DNA of 64,000 bases, taken from positions 19,108,874-19,172,873 of the forward strand of contig OX463864.1 of NCBI GenBank assembly GCA_949825065.1. Direction: 5' to 3'. This document shows positions 42,623-52,610 of this stretch, piece by piece. Position numbers and translations under genes: made by a program. The stretch comes from Odontocerum albicorne. Taxonomy: Eukaryota > Arthropoda > Insecta > Trichoptera > Odontoceridae. How positions within the stretch are numbered: the stretch's first letter is position 1; every line of letters begins with the position of its first letter. The notes beneath the pieces were generated by a model that was not told where the DNA came from, made no database searches, and saw only the letters and a list, made by a program, of their open reading frames with translations.

Positions 42623-42990
42623 GGACATTATCCAAGCCACCACAAAACGAATAGAAGCATTTGAAATGTGAATCAGAATAGGAGAATTTTAAAAATTTAC
42701 TGGATCGACAATGTGCGCTACGAACAAATATAAAGAATCACTCACTTGTATTAAAATAAGAAGATTGGAATAATTGGGTATTTCATGAGAGTAAGTAAAT
42801 ATGAAATCATCCAAGTCGTGTTGCAGGGGAGGATACAAGGAAAACGAAGTTTTGGAAAATAATGAATTCCTGGTTGAAGAACGAATAGAATGGTTCCACT
42901 CTCACACGGATATATTGTTCAGAGCAGCTGTAGACAAAATCAAAATAGCCATGATGATTGCTTACCTCAAACGTGAAAATAATCGTTAAG
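42623..42990 (+). mobile_element. LINE-D-like, older divergent copy
   Basis: KRIEAFEMW-like (stop) IRRILKIYWIDNV, then KSSKSCCRG..., NEFLVEERIEWFHSHTDILF and RAAVDKIKIAMMIAYLK match the LINE-D order, but with many differences. It is probably a related family. Confidence 0.55.
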
Positions 42991-43239
42991 AAATTTATTT
43001 AGTTACAAATGTAGTCGTTTTTTCTAACACTGTACCTATATACTACTATTATATATGTAAAATAAATAATTTGAAAATAAGCTATTTTTGGGGAGTCGGT
43101 CATTTGTCCCGTTTAAGTATTTTTAAAATGTCTCCATATTTTTTAAATTATTTAGAAATTTTATCTAAATTTCGTTTTACACAATTAATTGAGCACGTAT
43201 ACCATAGGTAAGCGTTCAGTGCCTGTAACAAAAAAATAC

Positions 43240-43461
43240 GATACTAGCGCCACCATAGTGTTTCTCGTCGTAAACAAGCGATAGAGTAACCAATCCCCTC
43301 GATAGAAAATTTTCGTCTATTTCTCTGTACGATCTGCGACAGATCAAAATATACGCTTTAGCTATTGCCCGCGTATCGCTGCGAGGTACGAAAATAAAAT
43401 CTGAAATTGAAAAATTCATATCGGTGTGTTATAAATTATAATATATCTGTGAAAAGTGACA
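43240..43461 (+). promoter_or_regulatory. Possible promoter/5' UTR of the gene starting at 43462
   Basis: The stretch is less AT-rich than its neighbours and free of recognisable transposon. It contains TAGCGCCACCATAGTG, TCTCGTCGTAAACAAGCG and TTGCCCGCGTATCGCTGCGA. TTCAGTGCC at about 43216 could be an insect initiator. This is inferred only from position ahead of a good start codon. Confidence 0.25.
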
Positions 43462-43500
43462 ATGGCTGCTCCAGTTAAAAAGGTTCCCATTCATCTGCAG
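43462..43500 (+). CDS. Candidate first coding exon of a host gene
   Basis: AGTGACAATGGCTGCT gives a good insect start context. The 13 codons read MAAPVKKVPIHLQ and end at CAG followed by GTCAGTCG, a plausible 5' splice donor. Reading on past the donor gives a low-complexity sequence and then a stop at 43647, which looks intronic. The N-terminus MAAPVKK is of a kind common in small housekeeping or mitochondrial proteins, but I do not recognise it. No second exon could be found, so it would have to lie beyond a TE-filled intron or outside the window. Confidence 0.4.
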
Positions 43501-44154
43501 GTCAGTCGTATTTTAGTTAAAATTTTACGTTGTTTTAGTGAATATACCATTTATATTTATCGATTTTCGCACGTCAACGTCGCGCGTTTCGCCTCAGTTC
43601 GTCTGTCACAGATTTACTATGCTCTGCCAATTCGTTTTACACTTTAGAGATGGGAAATTTGACCATTTTATTCGACTATTATACTATTTTCGTTCATACC
43701 ATTTATATATTCGTTTTTGAAGATTACGAAATTCGCGTGTCATAAATTGGAATTTTCTCGTTGCGGAAAAAATTTATATTTTATTCATCTCGATAAAATC
43801 GTTTTTTTTAAGTTTATGTTAAACATTTAGAGTTTAAAGTCTTTCTGTTAATTTAGTTATCGCGTAATATTTGGATTTATTGATTTCTGTACCGGATTTT
43901 TTTTTCACCGACTAATTTGAAAACGTGTTCGTTTTCCTGAGTCGATATCAAACCACATTACTGACATTGAATACAGGTGGTAAAACGTATTGTTAAACAT
44001 TATTTTTTACTGTTTCAGGAGTTTTAAATGTTTAAAAGAAAACTGTCAACCCTGAAATATCGACAAACACGATTATTGGATATTTCGAGAATGCGATAGC
44101 ATATTGAAATGGAAAAAAAATGTTCCAACTAGATTTACCCTCGAACCGGAAAGT
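43501..44154. other. T-rich, intron-like, no repeats recognised
   Basis: A sequence with no supportable frame follows the putative donor. This fits a first intron. Confidence 0.3.
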
Positions 44155-44600
44155 ATTAAAATGTGACAAAATAATAGTCCACAGCAGTATTTTAAACCAA
44201 TTTTGATGTATGACAGTGAAATGTAAACCTGAAACAAGACTGGAAAAAGCCGAATGAATGCTGTAGAAATGCGTGCACTTAACAAGAATACATGTGTTGG
44301 CAATGTATGAAATAATACGTGTATTAAATGATTAGGGATTGGTTTGAGCATGTATAACGAATGAATAAATAAATACTAACAAAACAAATATACAGTCCAA
44401 AGGTGTGTTACCAATAAATGTATGGTTGGATCAAGTGAATTATATTTTGAAAGAAGGAAGTCACAGAAATTGTAGGGGCTGTATGAGAAGGTTTATGGAT
44501 GTAGAAGAAGCGAAAGGTGTGTGTCGTGATAAGAAAGTCATGCGCTCTCTCGGTTTTTGCCTACCCCGATAGGTAGACAGTGTGATATATGTATTAATAT
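44155..44600 (+). mobile_element. LINE-B, C-terminal fragment to 3' end
   Basis: DKIIVHSSILNQF-like codons, NECCRNACT, NKYMCWQCM, GLSMYNE, then WLDQVNYILKEGSH, RNCRGCMRRFMDVEEAKGVC and RDKKVMRSLGFCLPR are followed by a worn end. Internal deletions are present. Confidence 0.65.
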
Positions 44601-44699
44601 GGATTTACCCACGTATTGAATTCAACTCGAAAACTTTTAAATAACAAAGTCACTACTATTTCTTCGTTTAGTGACAAAATGATTTAATCACTGGTTCTG

Positions 44700-45800
44700 T
44701 CTGTTTATTGGTTCTTTGTTTATTTCGATCTCTCTGATTTGTATCTCACTAATTTTTATATCTTCTTTATCGCGTACTCAATGCTGACTGTCCTCTGATA
44801 TCTCGAACTTGGCGCATCACCTGTTTCCATCCATCTCGAGGCTTGTACAGGGTCATTCTTAACCCTTCCTGTCCTGTGATGTGTAACTAGTACACATTGC
44901 TTCTAAACACTTTAATATCTCTATAAATATAATAAATACTGGGATCAGATTTTAGGTATTCCTCCGTAATACATTTACGCATTGAATGAAAAAAATAATA
45001 TTAATAATAATTAGCACTTATCGGCCACATCAGAGATATTTTGTGAAAATCGGGAATAAATTCACCAATACAATCAAACGTGTGCCAGTGTGTGACGTAG
45101 GTATATTCATTCTAAAAAACCGCTGTGGGTGAGGATGCGACGCTATTCACGTCTCACTCTACTTCGGTATATGGGAACGCAAGAAATAAAATCTCAGTTC
45201 GCTCGCTTCTCTCAGTAACAGTAACCAATGGGCTTGCGTTCGAGGTGGTCGCTTCGCCCGTTTTGTGAACGTCGTCCGATGTTTTTTTTCATGTTTTCAG
45301 TAATTAAATTTCAATTATTATCACTTTTGACTTCAAATTTTACTAATTTAAGCGATTGGCTATGAATATTCTTATTTATCCGATTTTAAATCGCTCATTT
45401 TTACATGTGTATTGAATACACATCACCGGAACGGGCGGATTTTTTTGGCACAGGAAGGGAAAGGTTAATGCGTCGTTTAAAGAGGATCCTATTAACTCGT
45501 TTATTTGATCTGTCCATCTCATAGGACACCTTTCTCTTGCTCACATTTCCTGAACTGTCCCGCAATCACCAATTTCTCCAGATTTTCATAATTCTTTTTA
45601 ACAACATGTCCAAAGAACGTTAAATTTTTTTTGTATGCTGTCGAAAGTCTCTCGACAATCTTCAGGTCTTGGATGATAGACGTTGGTGCACCTTGCGGTC
45701 TATGGGCAACACCACATCACGAAGGCATCTATCACGTGTCTTTCCTTCTTTCTCACCGTCCATATTTCTATTACATACAGTACTATAGAGAATACATCAA
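44700..45800 (-). mobile_element. LINE-K, split by a piggyBac-like MITE
   Basis: The minus strand encodes LRDVVLPIDRKVHQR-type, NLEKLVIAGQF, then RWTDQINELIGSS, and after the MITE TLYKPRDGWKQVMRQVRDIR with GQSALSTR stop (44767). If the 610-bp MITE with one TTAA is set aside, the frame passes through the junction unbroken. This confirms a precise insertion. The reverse-transcriptase core is missing. Confidence 0.8.
44859..45468. mobile_element. piggyBac-like MITE, copy 1 (610 bp, TTAA ends)
   Basis: Starts TTAACCCTTCCTGTCCTGTG and ends GGCACAGGAAGGGAAAGGTT AA. Just inside each end is a near-palindrome: TGTGTAACTAGTACACA on the left and TGTGTATTGAATACACA on the right. There is no transposase. 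A sister copy at 59527-60133 is about 90 per cent alike by eye. Confidence 0.8.
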
Positions 45801-45807
45801 ATCGTAT

Positions 45808-46290
45808 CAAAATCTGTTGAGAAGATAGTCGACAACAGTATTTTAGCACTTTGGTGTATCGGAGTGAAACGTAGACGTGGAGAAAGGCTTAAAGGAACCA
45901 AATTATATATAAATTTAAATCCAAGAAATACGAAGTATTTATGTTCAACCCTATATTATGATAAATTATTTAATATTTTTTTGCTTAATATATTCAAACC
46001 GGACAGTAACGAAATCTATTGCAAAGATGACAATAGTTTACAATAGTATTTTAGTGACAATTTTGGTGCATTGAAGTGAAACATGGATATATAAAAAAAT
46101 GTAAGGAGCTGCCGAATACATGTTGTAGAAATAGTTACACTGAGAAGAATACATGGGGTGACAAAGAATGAAATAAAACAGAACCAAATGATTAGGGAAG
46201 AGTGTGAACTTAAAGCTGATGTATTAAGTAAGATGAACAAAGGAGCTTTAAGATGGTTTGGAGATGTGGAGAGAATGAATTATTAAATTG
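45808..46290 (+). mobile_element. LINE-B, two adjoining fragments
   Basis: 45808-45905 has the LLRR-STTVF-HFGVSE segment. 46000-46290 repeats it (SNEIYCKDDNSLQ, then LRRIHGVTKNE-like and MNKGALRWFGDVERMN). Confidence 0.6.
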
Positions 46291-46299
46291 GATAAAAAT

Positions 46300-46770
46300 T
46301 AATTAGTCCATGTTAGTATCTAAGTACCAAAGTTGATGTATGGGAGGAAAACGTAGACATAGTAAAATACTTTAAGGACTTGAATACTTGCACTCAGAAG
46401 AATACATGGGGTGACAATGTATGACATAATACAGAATGAAGTGATTAAATAAGAATATAAGATCAAGGCTGATGTATTAAGTAAGATGAAGAGGAACACT
46501 TAGAGATGGTTTGGGCATGTAAAACGAATAAATTAAGAAAGACTAACAAAATAAATATGGAGTGCAAATGTGAGTAGAAGGCATGGTAGATGGTAACCAA
46601 GAGAAGTATGGTTGATCAAGAGAATAATATTTTGGAAGAATGAAATGTGAAGAAAATTCGTAGTTGTAACATATACGAGAGTGTGTATACTATATATGTA
46701 GAAGAGGCGAATAATGTGTGTCTGACGCTGTTTTCTCTCTACCTACCCCGACAGGAAAAAGGTATGATGG
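46300..46770 (+). mobile_element. LINE-B, C-terminal fragment, 3' end interrupted by P3
   Basis: LRRIHGVTMYDIIQNEVI-like codons, KMKRNT-RWFGHVKRIN, PREVWLIKRIIF, and SDAVFSLPTPTGKRYDG. The end GGTATGATGGTA is continued by TGTATCTATGT after the MITE. Confidence 0.65.
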
Positions 46771-47014
46771 TACAGTACCCGGCGGTAAGTAATACACATC
46801 GGGCTTAAGAAAGAGACTGTCGGCCATAATCGGCTAACTTCGGCTTTGCAGAGTGTCGTCTCTGTGCCTAGAACGCTTGACAACGACTGACAAATCGCGA
46901 CGAAACACTTGTTCGAATGACAGACACGACGCTCTATAAAGCCGAAGTTAGCCGATTATGACCGACAGTCTCTTTCTTAAGCCCGATGTGTATTATTTAC
47001 CGCCGGGTACTGTA
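46771..47014. mobile_element. P3 MITE copy 2 (TA-flanked)
   Basis: TACAGTACCCGGCGGTAAGT ... TTACCGCCGGGTACTGTA. The arms include GGGCTTAAGAAAGAGACTGT and TAATCGGCTAACTTCGGCTT. The inverted repeats extend to about 110 bp on each side. It inserted at a TA in the LINE-B tail. Confidence 0.9.
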
Positions 47015-47212
47015 TGTATCTATGTTATGCTCTTGACAGAGTAGTCGTGACCATTGGCCTTGATCTTGCGAGAGGATTGACCGCACTGAAGAAACAATGA
47101 TAAACCTATATTTATCACGCTCAATGGCCTTTAGACTATTGGAGTGAGCTGTTGGATTTATTCCTTATTAGATGTATCCATTGGACTTCGTCATTATTTG
47201 ATAGACGACCTC

Positions 47213-47278
47213 CGTGGTTTAGTAAGTAAAAAGCTTGACTTCCACGCAGGTGTTCGGTTCTCGATGGTACCCGAACAA
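47213..47278 (+). mobile_element. SINE S1 head remnant
   Basis: GACGACCTCCGTGGTTTAGT and AGGTGTTCGGTTCTCGATGG retain A- and B-box outlines only. The body is missing. Confidence 0.45.
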
Positions 47279-47299
47279 AAATAATAAAATCACCCAGTC

Positions 47300-47518
47300 T
47301 ATAGTCCGGAAATTCTATGATGAGTCCTGTGACAGTTTACAAATTTGCCCCGATACAACCTTGTAACGATGTTCAGTAATTTTAATTATTTTATCAACTT
47401 TAATATAAGCCTCAATTCTAATAAATAGCAAGTTATTTAGGTAAATACATTACATAAGGTTGTATTGGGGCAAATTTGTGAGCTGTCACAGGACTCATCC
47501 TAGAATTTCCGAACAATA
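47300..47518 (+). mobile_element. P1-short MITE (219 bp)
   Basis: TIRs ATAGTCCGGAAATTCTATGA and CTAGAATTTCCGAACAATA, about 65 bp long and including GACAGTTTACAAATTTGCCC, enclose a short AT-rich middle. The flank is TA. Confidence 0.85.
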
Positions 47519-47519
47519 G

Positions 47520-48180
47520 TGAAAGTCTTCGTTTGATAACGTCATGTCCATATTAGGGTAGACAAAGACAACAGAGTGCCAGAATATTCGTTTTCGACAC
47601 ACAGCCTTCGCGTATTTTACGTCAGTACACCTTTTCAAATAATTGCTACGATTTATCTGACTTTTTACGTTTGCTTCTTTCAAAATAGCATTAATTTAAT
47701 CCAACAATACCTTCCTTGGTCTTCATCTACCACGCCTTCCCCTCACATTTGCACTGTATATTTGTTTTATTAGCCTATCTTCATGTAGCCATTTTACACG
47801 ACCAAACCATCTCAGAGTGCTCTTCTTGATCTTATTTAATACATCACCTTTGATTTCACATTCATTCCTTATAACTTTTTTCTGTAATCTGTCATACATT
47901 GTCACCCCATGTATTCTTCTCAGTGCACGCATTTCTACAGCATTTATTCGGCTCCTTTCAGTCCACATTTATCAAAGTTAACACCAAAATACTGTTTTGG
48001 ACCATCATCTCAGCAGATTTGATACAGTCCGGTTTGAGTATATTATATATGTTTTAGTGACTCACTGACTTTATTTTTTATCGCTACACGCCTTTAAGTA
48101 TCCCTCTTAAATCATCCATTATCTGAGAAAATACTACTCAAATAGCAGAATAATTCAACTTGCTCCAATCTTACTCTCCC
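47520..48180 (-). mobile_element. LINE-B, longest copy in the window
   Basis: Minus strand, upstream to downstream: QVELFCYLSSIFS, CIKSAEMMVQNSILVLTLI-like codons, RSRINAVEMRALRRIHGVTM, YDRLQKKVIRNECEIKGDVL, KIKKSTLRWFGRVKWLHEDR, LIKQIYSANVRGRRGR and RNYLKRCTDVKYAKAVCRKR. This is the thumb and C-terminal region of a LINE reverse transcriptase whose last residues in other copies are SVLSAYPDREMA. The element ends almost at the stop codon with GATGGTATGTATGTATGTA and has hardly any 3' UTR. Frame breaks near 47690 and 47970. Confidence 0.8.
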
Positions 48181-48182
48181 AG

Positions 48183-48600
48183 CACTTACTTACGTATGGC
48201 TGTGAGACATGGACGCTCAAAGCAAAGAACACACAAAAGCTCCAGACCGCACAAAGGGGCATGGAGATATGCATGTTGGAATACTTTAAAAGAGACCGTA
48301 AACGAAACACATGGATTCGCAACAAAATAAAGGTAGAAGACGTAATAAAGGTGTGCAAGAAAATGAAAAGGGACAATGGGCAGGACACGTAGCCAGAATG
48401 TCAGATTCCCGATGGACATCCGAAATAATCCAATGGTACCCAGGAAGCATAAAGAGACATAAAAAGACCGAAGGTACGCTGGATAGATGAAATCAGGAAG
48501 CATGGCAGCATCACATGACACCAACGAGCAAAAAACCGAACTATTTGGAGTCAACTTGTGGATACCTTCATCCAACAGTGGAGTGACCCTGGTTGACAAT
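48183..48600 (+). mobile_element. LINE-F, 5'-truncated
   Basis: LTYGCETWTLKAKNTQKLQT, RGMEICMLEYFKRDRKRNTW, then KRDNGQDT-like (frameshift), MSDSRWTSEIIQWYPGSIKR, and SQLVDTFIQQWSDPG. It ends at GGTTGACAATCA without the long (GAT)n. No segment M follows. Confidence 0.85.
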
Positions 48601-48602
48601 CA

Positions 48603-48811
48603 AAGACAAACTCCGTAGCCTAGTTGGCAAGACGTCTGTCTCCCATCCCGGAGGTTAGGGTTCAAATCCCGCTGGAACCCAGCTTTTTTTAAAAGGATTC
48701 CAGTCTGGTTTTCACTTAAGGCCTCTCCAACATATATCTGATTGGTTGGAAGAGATTGATACATGACAATTTGTTGTACTGTAGACAATGAAAGTGTAAT
48801 ACAATACAATA
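48603..48811 (+). mobile_element. SINE S1, full length
   Basis: CTCCGTAGCCTAGTTGGCAA, GGTTAGGGTTCAAATCCCGC, AAAAGGATTCCAGTCTGGTT, TGGTTGGAAGAGATTGATAC and GAAAGTGTAATACAATACAA. It abuts the LINE-F end. Confidence 0.85.
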
Positions 48812-48902
48812 TGTGTATTATTGGTTTTAACCTATGTATTTATTTTGTTTTATTTATAACACAAGTAAGTGTCTTTTACATGACATGAAAACAAAAGCAC
48901 AC

Positions 48903-49121
48903 TATAGTTCGGAAATTCTAGGATGAGTCCTGTGACAGCTCACAAATTTGCCCCAAAACAACCTTATGTAATGTATTTACCTAAATAACTTGCTATTTAT
49001 TAGAATTGAGGCTTATATTAAAGTTGATAAAATAATTAAAATTACTGAACATCGTTACGAGGTTGTATTGGGGCAAATTTGTGAGCTGTCACAGGACTCA
49101 TCATAGAATTTCCGAACTATA
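48903..49121 (-). mobile_element. P1-short MITE (219 bp), opposite core orientation
   Basis: ATAGTTCGGAAATTCTAGGA and AGAATTTCCGAACTATA form TIRs with GACAGCTCACAAATTTGCCC. The core is the reverse complement of that in 47300-47518. Confidence 0.9.
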
Positions 49122-49334
49122 GACAAATTCATTAAAATATTTAAAATGAATAACTTGAAATAAAATGTAACTTAAACTAACATGACGATACAGTGAAACT
49201 TAAGTAGTACTATTAACAAAGTAATGGTTTGAATGAATGCATATTTAAGTTCGATATATTTATGAATGTTAAAAATTATTATTGAGATGTAGCCATACGG
49301 TTACTTTTCCTTTCACACATTTCTATCACCATGA

Positions 49335-49550
49335 CTTTGACGACCTGCGTGGCCTAGTTAGTAAGACGCCTGTCTCCCAGCCCGGAGGCTCGTGGGTTCA
49401 AATCCCGCTCGAACCCCGATTTTTTAAAAAAGGATTCCAGTCTGCTTTTCACTTAAGGCGTCTCCAACATATATCTGGTTGGTTGGAAGAGATTGCCACG
49501 TGGCAAGAATTCCACCAGGTTGTATTCTAAACAACGAAAGGGTTATATAC
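49335..49550 (+). mobile_element. SINE S1, full length
   Basis: GACGACCTGCGTGGCCTAGT, CTCGTGGGTTCAAATCCCGC, TTTTCACTTAAGGCGTCTCC, GGTTGGTTGGAAGAGATTGC, CACGTGGCAAGAATTCCACC. This is the best-preserved S1 head, with a B box GGTTCAAATCC. Confidence 0.9.
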
Positions 49551-49552
49551 TA

Positions 49553-50342
49553 TAGGGTGGCGCAACAAGAACTGCAATTTTGAATGGACGCTGGAAAACA
49601 AACAAGTTTTTCTAAATATTTATGTTTATTGGTATAAATATAATTAGTGCATATTGGAATTATGTGTGAAAAATGATATCGACCAAATGGCCACCTCGGC
49701 TCCTGTTACAGATGACGACTCTTTCACCCTAAAGGTGTCCTATTTGGGTCATGTACTTAGAGGAGCAAAGGACAAATTACTGCACCTGATCATCCAAGGC
49801 AAATTAAAGGGTCGAAGAAGTGTTGGCAGGAGGCAAATATCCTGACTCCGCAATATATGTACGTGATTGGACTGGTATAAGGAGCGTTGGGGATCTTTTT
49901 CGGACTGCCGGGGACAAAAATGCCTACTCTCAGGTTATATTCAACGTTGGGGGGACCTGACATGACACAAGGAAGAAGAAGATGATTTTTGGATTCTTGG
50001 CGTACATTTAAGATTTAACATAACTTCGGAGAAAAATATATACAGGGGTTAAATCACACGATCGTGGCGGCCAATTTGCATTTCCACGGCGAGAAATTAC
50101 GCGGTCGGGGGACTTTTCCTGCAATAAAGCAATTGTTTCATCAGCAGTATGACAAGTAGGCCCCATCCTGCTGGAACCGCATGTTTTCCAAGTCCGAATC
50201 GTTCAATTTATGCCAAAAAAAAGTTTGAATCATGTCACGACATCGATTTCCATTGACTAAGACTGCTTGACCATGTTCATCTTCGAAGAAATATGGTCAA
50301 ATGACTCCGAATTAAAATTGCAGTTCTTGTTGCGCCACCCTA
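49553..50342 (-). mobile_element. Mariner-superfamily element with TAGGGTGGCGC termini, carrying a LINE-D insertion
   Basis: TIRs TAGGGTGGCGCAACAAGAAC and GTTCTTGTTGCGCCACCCTA (about 28 bp) are flanked by TA. The minus strand keeps transposase pieces: MIQTFFWHKLN, DLENMRFQQDGAYLSYC (second aspartate), RGNANWPPRSCDLTP-like text (third), and after the LINE insertion SRGGHLVDIIFHT stop at 49654. Frame breaks and missing residues make it non-functional. Confidence 0.8.
49720..49985 (+). mobile_element. LINE-D, short copy inside the mariner-type element
   Basis: KVSYLGHVLRGAKDKLLHLI, IQGKLKGRRSVGRRQIS stop, then RIRDWTGIRSVGDLF-like text and the GACATGACACAAGGAAGAAG end. The target duplication is unclear. 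Confidence 0.75.
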
Positions 50343-50344
50343 TA

Positions 50345-50850
50345 CGATACATACTGCTTTGAATTTTTGAACATTAATTCTCAGATATTTTTCTTCGCAT
50401 TTCTCATAAAATTTACTTATTTATTTACCCATCCATCAAAAAAGGTTAAAATTATGCATAAAAAAATAACGCCCTCGAAGTGATATTTATTAAGAAACAG
50501 CGCTTCACAGGCCATTGATATCATTATCATGAAACATGGACGGTATGTTTTATTATTTGTGATTAAAGTGCTTTTAGTAAATGTTCTACTCAGTTTTTAC
50601 AGTTCAAAAATTAGTTCTCTTTTTTTTATCGCTAGTTCACGACCGGCGTCGGCACATGTACCCACATAATAGATTTACTATGCTCTAGCGATTTGCTATA
50701 GATACAGTTATAAAAGCCTGACACTGTGAGCCGGCCGCTGTGAATAGACTGTACAGCTCTTTCGTATTGTTTCAACTCGGCGTCTAAATAAAAGCGATTC
50801 TTTAGTTTTATCACTGTCTAACAAACAACGATGAGAACGTGACGTGACAT
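50345..50850. other. Unassigned; promoter- or LTR-like motif cluster at 50640-50850
   Basis: CAGTTATAAAAGCCTGACAC (TATA-like) is followed by GTGAGCCGGCCGCTGTGAAT and AATAAAAGCGATTC within 100 bp. That combination fits a small LTR with a TATA box and poly(A) signal, or a host promoter. There are no LTR borders I can define. Confidence 0.25.
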
Positions 50851-51104
50851 TAGGGCTTCCAATTAACCACTTAATCCGACTAACCGGTTTTCTGTTATTT
50901 TTTATATCCAAGAAACCGGTTTTAAGCGGTTATGAAAAAAAAAACATGCATATGTGTTGTTTTTAAAGACAAACACTATTTTTCTTATGAAATATTGTAA
51001 ATTTATTTATTTAATTCTTATAAATATATAATTTTATATAATTACATTTATATAATGACAAGAAATCTTATAAATACGAGTATATAATTTTATATAATTA
51101 AAAA

Positions 51105-51299
51105 TCGGAAAGAAGTATCGATTAATTTTTTCATGCTATATGTCCTCAGTGAGATACAGACAAAAGCCTAGTTTACTAAAGACACGACAAATGAAAGGCA
51201 ACAAACCCAGATCCATTAAAATGTCCAAATTAAATTACCTGTTGTTTTTTTCACAAATTATGTATATTTCTTGTCATGTGTAAAATAAATAAATGAAAT
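51105..51299 (-). repeat. Repeat H, minus copy
   Basis: ATCGGAAAGAAGTATCGATT, CCTCAGTGAGATACAGACAA, ACCCAGATCCATTAAAATG and AAAATAAATAAATG. It meets the next H copy tail to tail at 51299. Confidence 0.8.
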
Positions 51300-51685
51300 T
51301 GTGAAAAAGCAACGGTTAATTTAATGCGGACACACAATTTTAATGGATCTGGGTTTGTTGCCTTTCATTTGTATCGTATTACACTTTCGTTGTATACAGT
51401 ACAACCTGGCGGTTTTATAGCTATGTGACAATCTTTTCCAACCAACTAAAATGATGTTCAAATGGCCTTGAGTTCAAACCAGACTGAAATCTTTTTTAAA
51501 AAAGGGACTAGGACACGGAGGTAGTTATTTGTCGTGTCCCCAGTAAACTGGGTTTTTGCCTGTATCTTACTAAGGACATATAACAGGGAAAAATAAATTG
51601 ATATTTCTTTACGATTTTTGGTTATACAAAACCCCGTTGCATTCTTGCATCAACTCGATAAACAGTGACACTCAATTACATATGT
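51300..51685 (+). repeat. Repeat H, plus copy, split by S1
   Basis: GGACACACAATTTTAATGGA and CCTTTCATTTGT precede an S1. ATTTGTCGTGTCCCCAGTAA continues at about 51527 through CATCAACTCGATAAACAGTG. ATTTGT on both sides marks the S1 insertion. Confidence 0.8.
51372..51522 (-). mobile_element. SINE S1, 5'-truncated, inside H
   Basis: GTATTACACTTTCGTTGTAT, ACAACCTGGCGG, CTTTTCCAACCAACTAA and TTGAGTTCAAACCAGACTG. Confidence 0.75.
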
Positions 51686-51989
51686 ATATATCACCCTTTA
51701 CACTTCATCACTCCAGACAGCCCAAAAAGTACATCCCATGATGTGCCGCACATAATCATCAAAAACACACCACACTCGAGAGTTCACACAAACCTTTGCT
51801 ACAAGTCATTCCTCATGCAAGCCTACGTATTGAAACTCCTGTCGCAATAACAACTACGCTCCGATCGATTGTCTAATTTTTTTGCCCGTTTTTGCATTTA
51901 TTGAATTCGGCAACTCATTGTATGTCATTAAAGCCAAATAGGCATATTGCCTTTGGGCAAAAGATGTTCTAAACTCTAATGATGGTGAA

Positions 51990-52178
51990 CTCAGACGACT
52001 TCCGTGACCTGGTGGTAAGACACTTGTCTGCCGATCCGGAGGTTGCGGGTTCGATCCCCGCTGGAACCCAGATTTTTTTAAATAGGATTCCAGTCTGCTT
52101 AACACTTAGGGCCTATAAAAACATCTTTCTGGTTGGTTGGAAGAGATTACCACGTGGCAATAAACTCGCAAGGTTAAA
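51990..52178 (+). mobile_element. SINE S1, near full length
   Basis: GACGACTTCCGTGACCTGGT, GGTTGCGGGTTCGATCCCCG (a perfect B box GGTTCGATCCC), AATAGGATTCCAGTCTGC and GGTTGGTTGGAAGAGATTAC. It ends CAAGGTTAAAAAAAAAC without the usual ACAATACAATA. Confidence 0.85.
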
Positions 52179-52286
52179 AAAAAACATTTGATCAGTTGCC
52201 ATGCGTGTCATGTGTCTCTGCTGAGTTTGCATTTTATTTTTTCTTGATGATAGTACCAGATAATGGACTTGAAGTGTAAGTTGGAG

Positions 52287-52345
52287 TTACGTACGTCTGG
52301 GGTTACGTACGTTTGGGGTTACGTACGTGGGGTTACGTACGTAAG
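52287..52345. repeat. Short tandem repeat GGGGTTACGTACGT x 4
   Basis: GTTACGTACGTCTGGG, GTTACGTACGTTTGGG, GTTACGTACGTGGG, GTTACGTACGTAAG. ACGTACGT is self-complementary. Confidence 0.9.
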
Positions 52346-52374
52346 TACGTTTAGGGCCAATAACACAAATATAC

Positions 52375-52610
52375 TATAGTATATCTCTTCTGCAGCATTT
52401 ATTCGGCTCATCTCTGCTGAACTGAATAGCTGTAGAAATGCGTGCTTTGAGACGAATACATTGAGTGACGATGTATGACAGAATACGGAATAAAGTTATT
52501 AGGGATGAATGTGAACTCAAAGCTGATATATTGAGTAAGATGTACAAGAGCACGCTGAGATGGTTTGGGCATGTGGAACGAATGAATGAAGATAGACTAA
52601 CAAAATAGAT
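52375..52610 (+). mobile_element. LINE-B, C-terminal fragment
   Basis: NCCRNACFETNTLSDDV-like and YDRIRNKVIRDECELKADIL, then KMYKSTLRWFGHVERMNEDR with LTK stop. This is one of the cleanest matches to the LINE-B consensus. It ends early. Confidence 0.75.

Noticed and set aside
50640..50850. A defined LTR with TATA box and poly(A) signal
   Set aside because: No second LTR, no TG...CA borders and no gag/pol fragment could be found.
51990..52065. A functional tRNA gene (well-formed A and B boxes)
   Set aside because: The head is part of a SINE S1 with the usual body and tail. The acceptor stem does not close.
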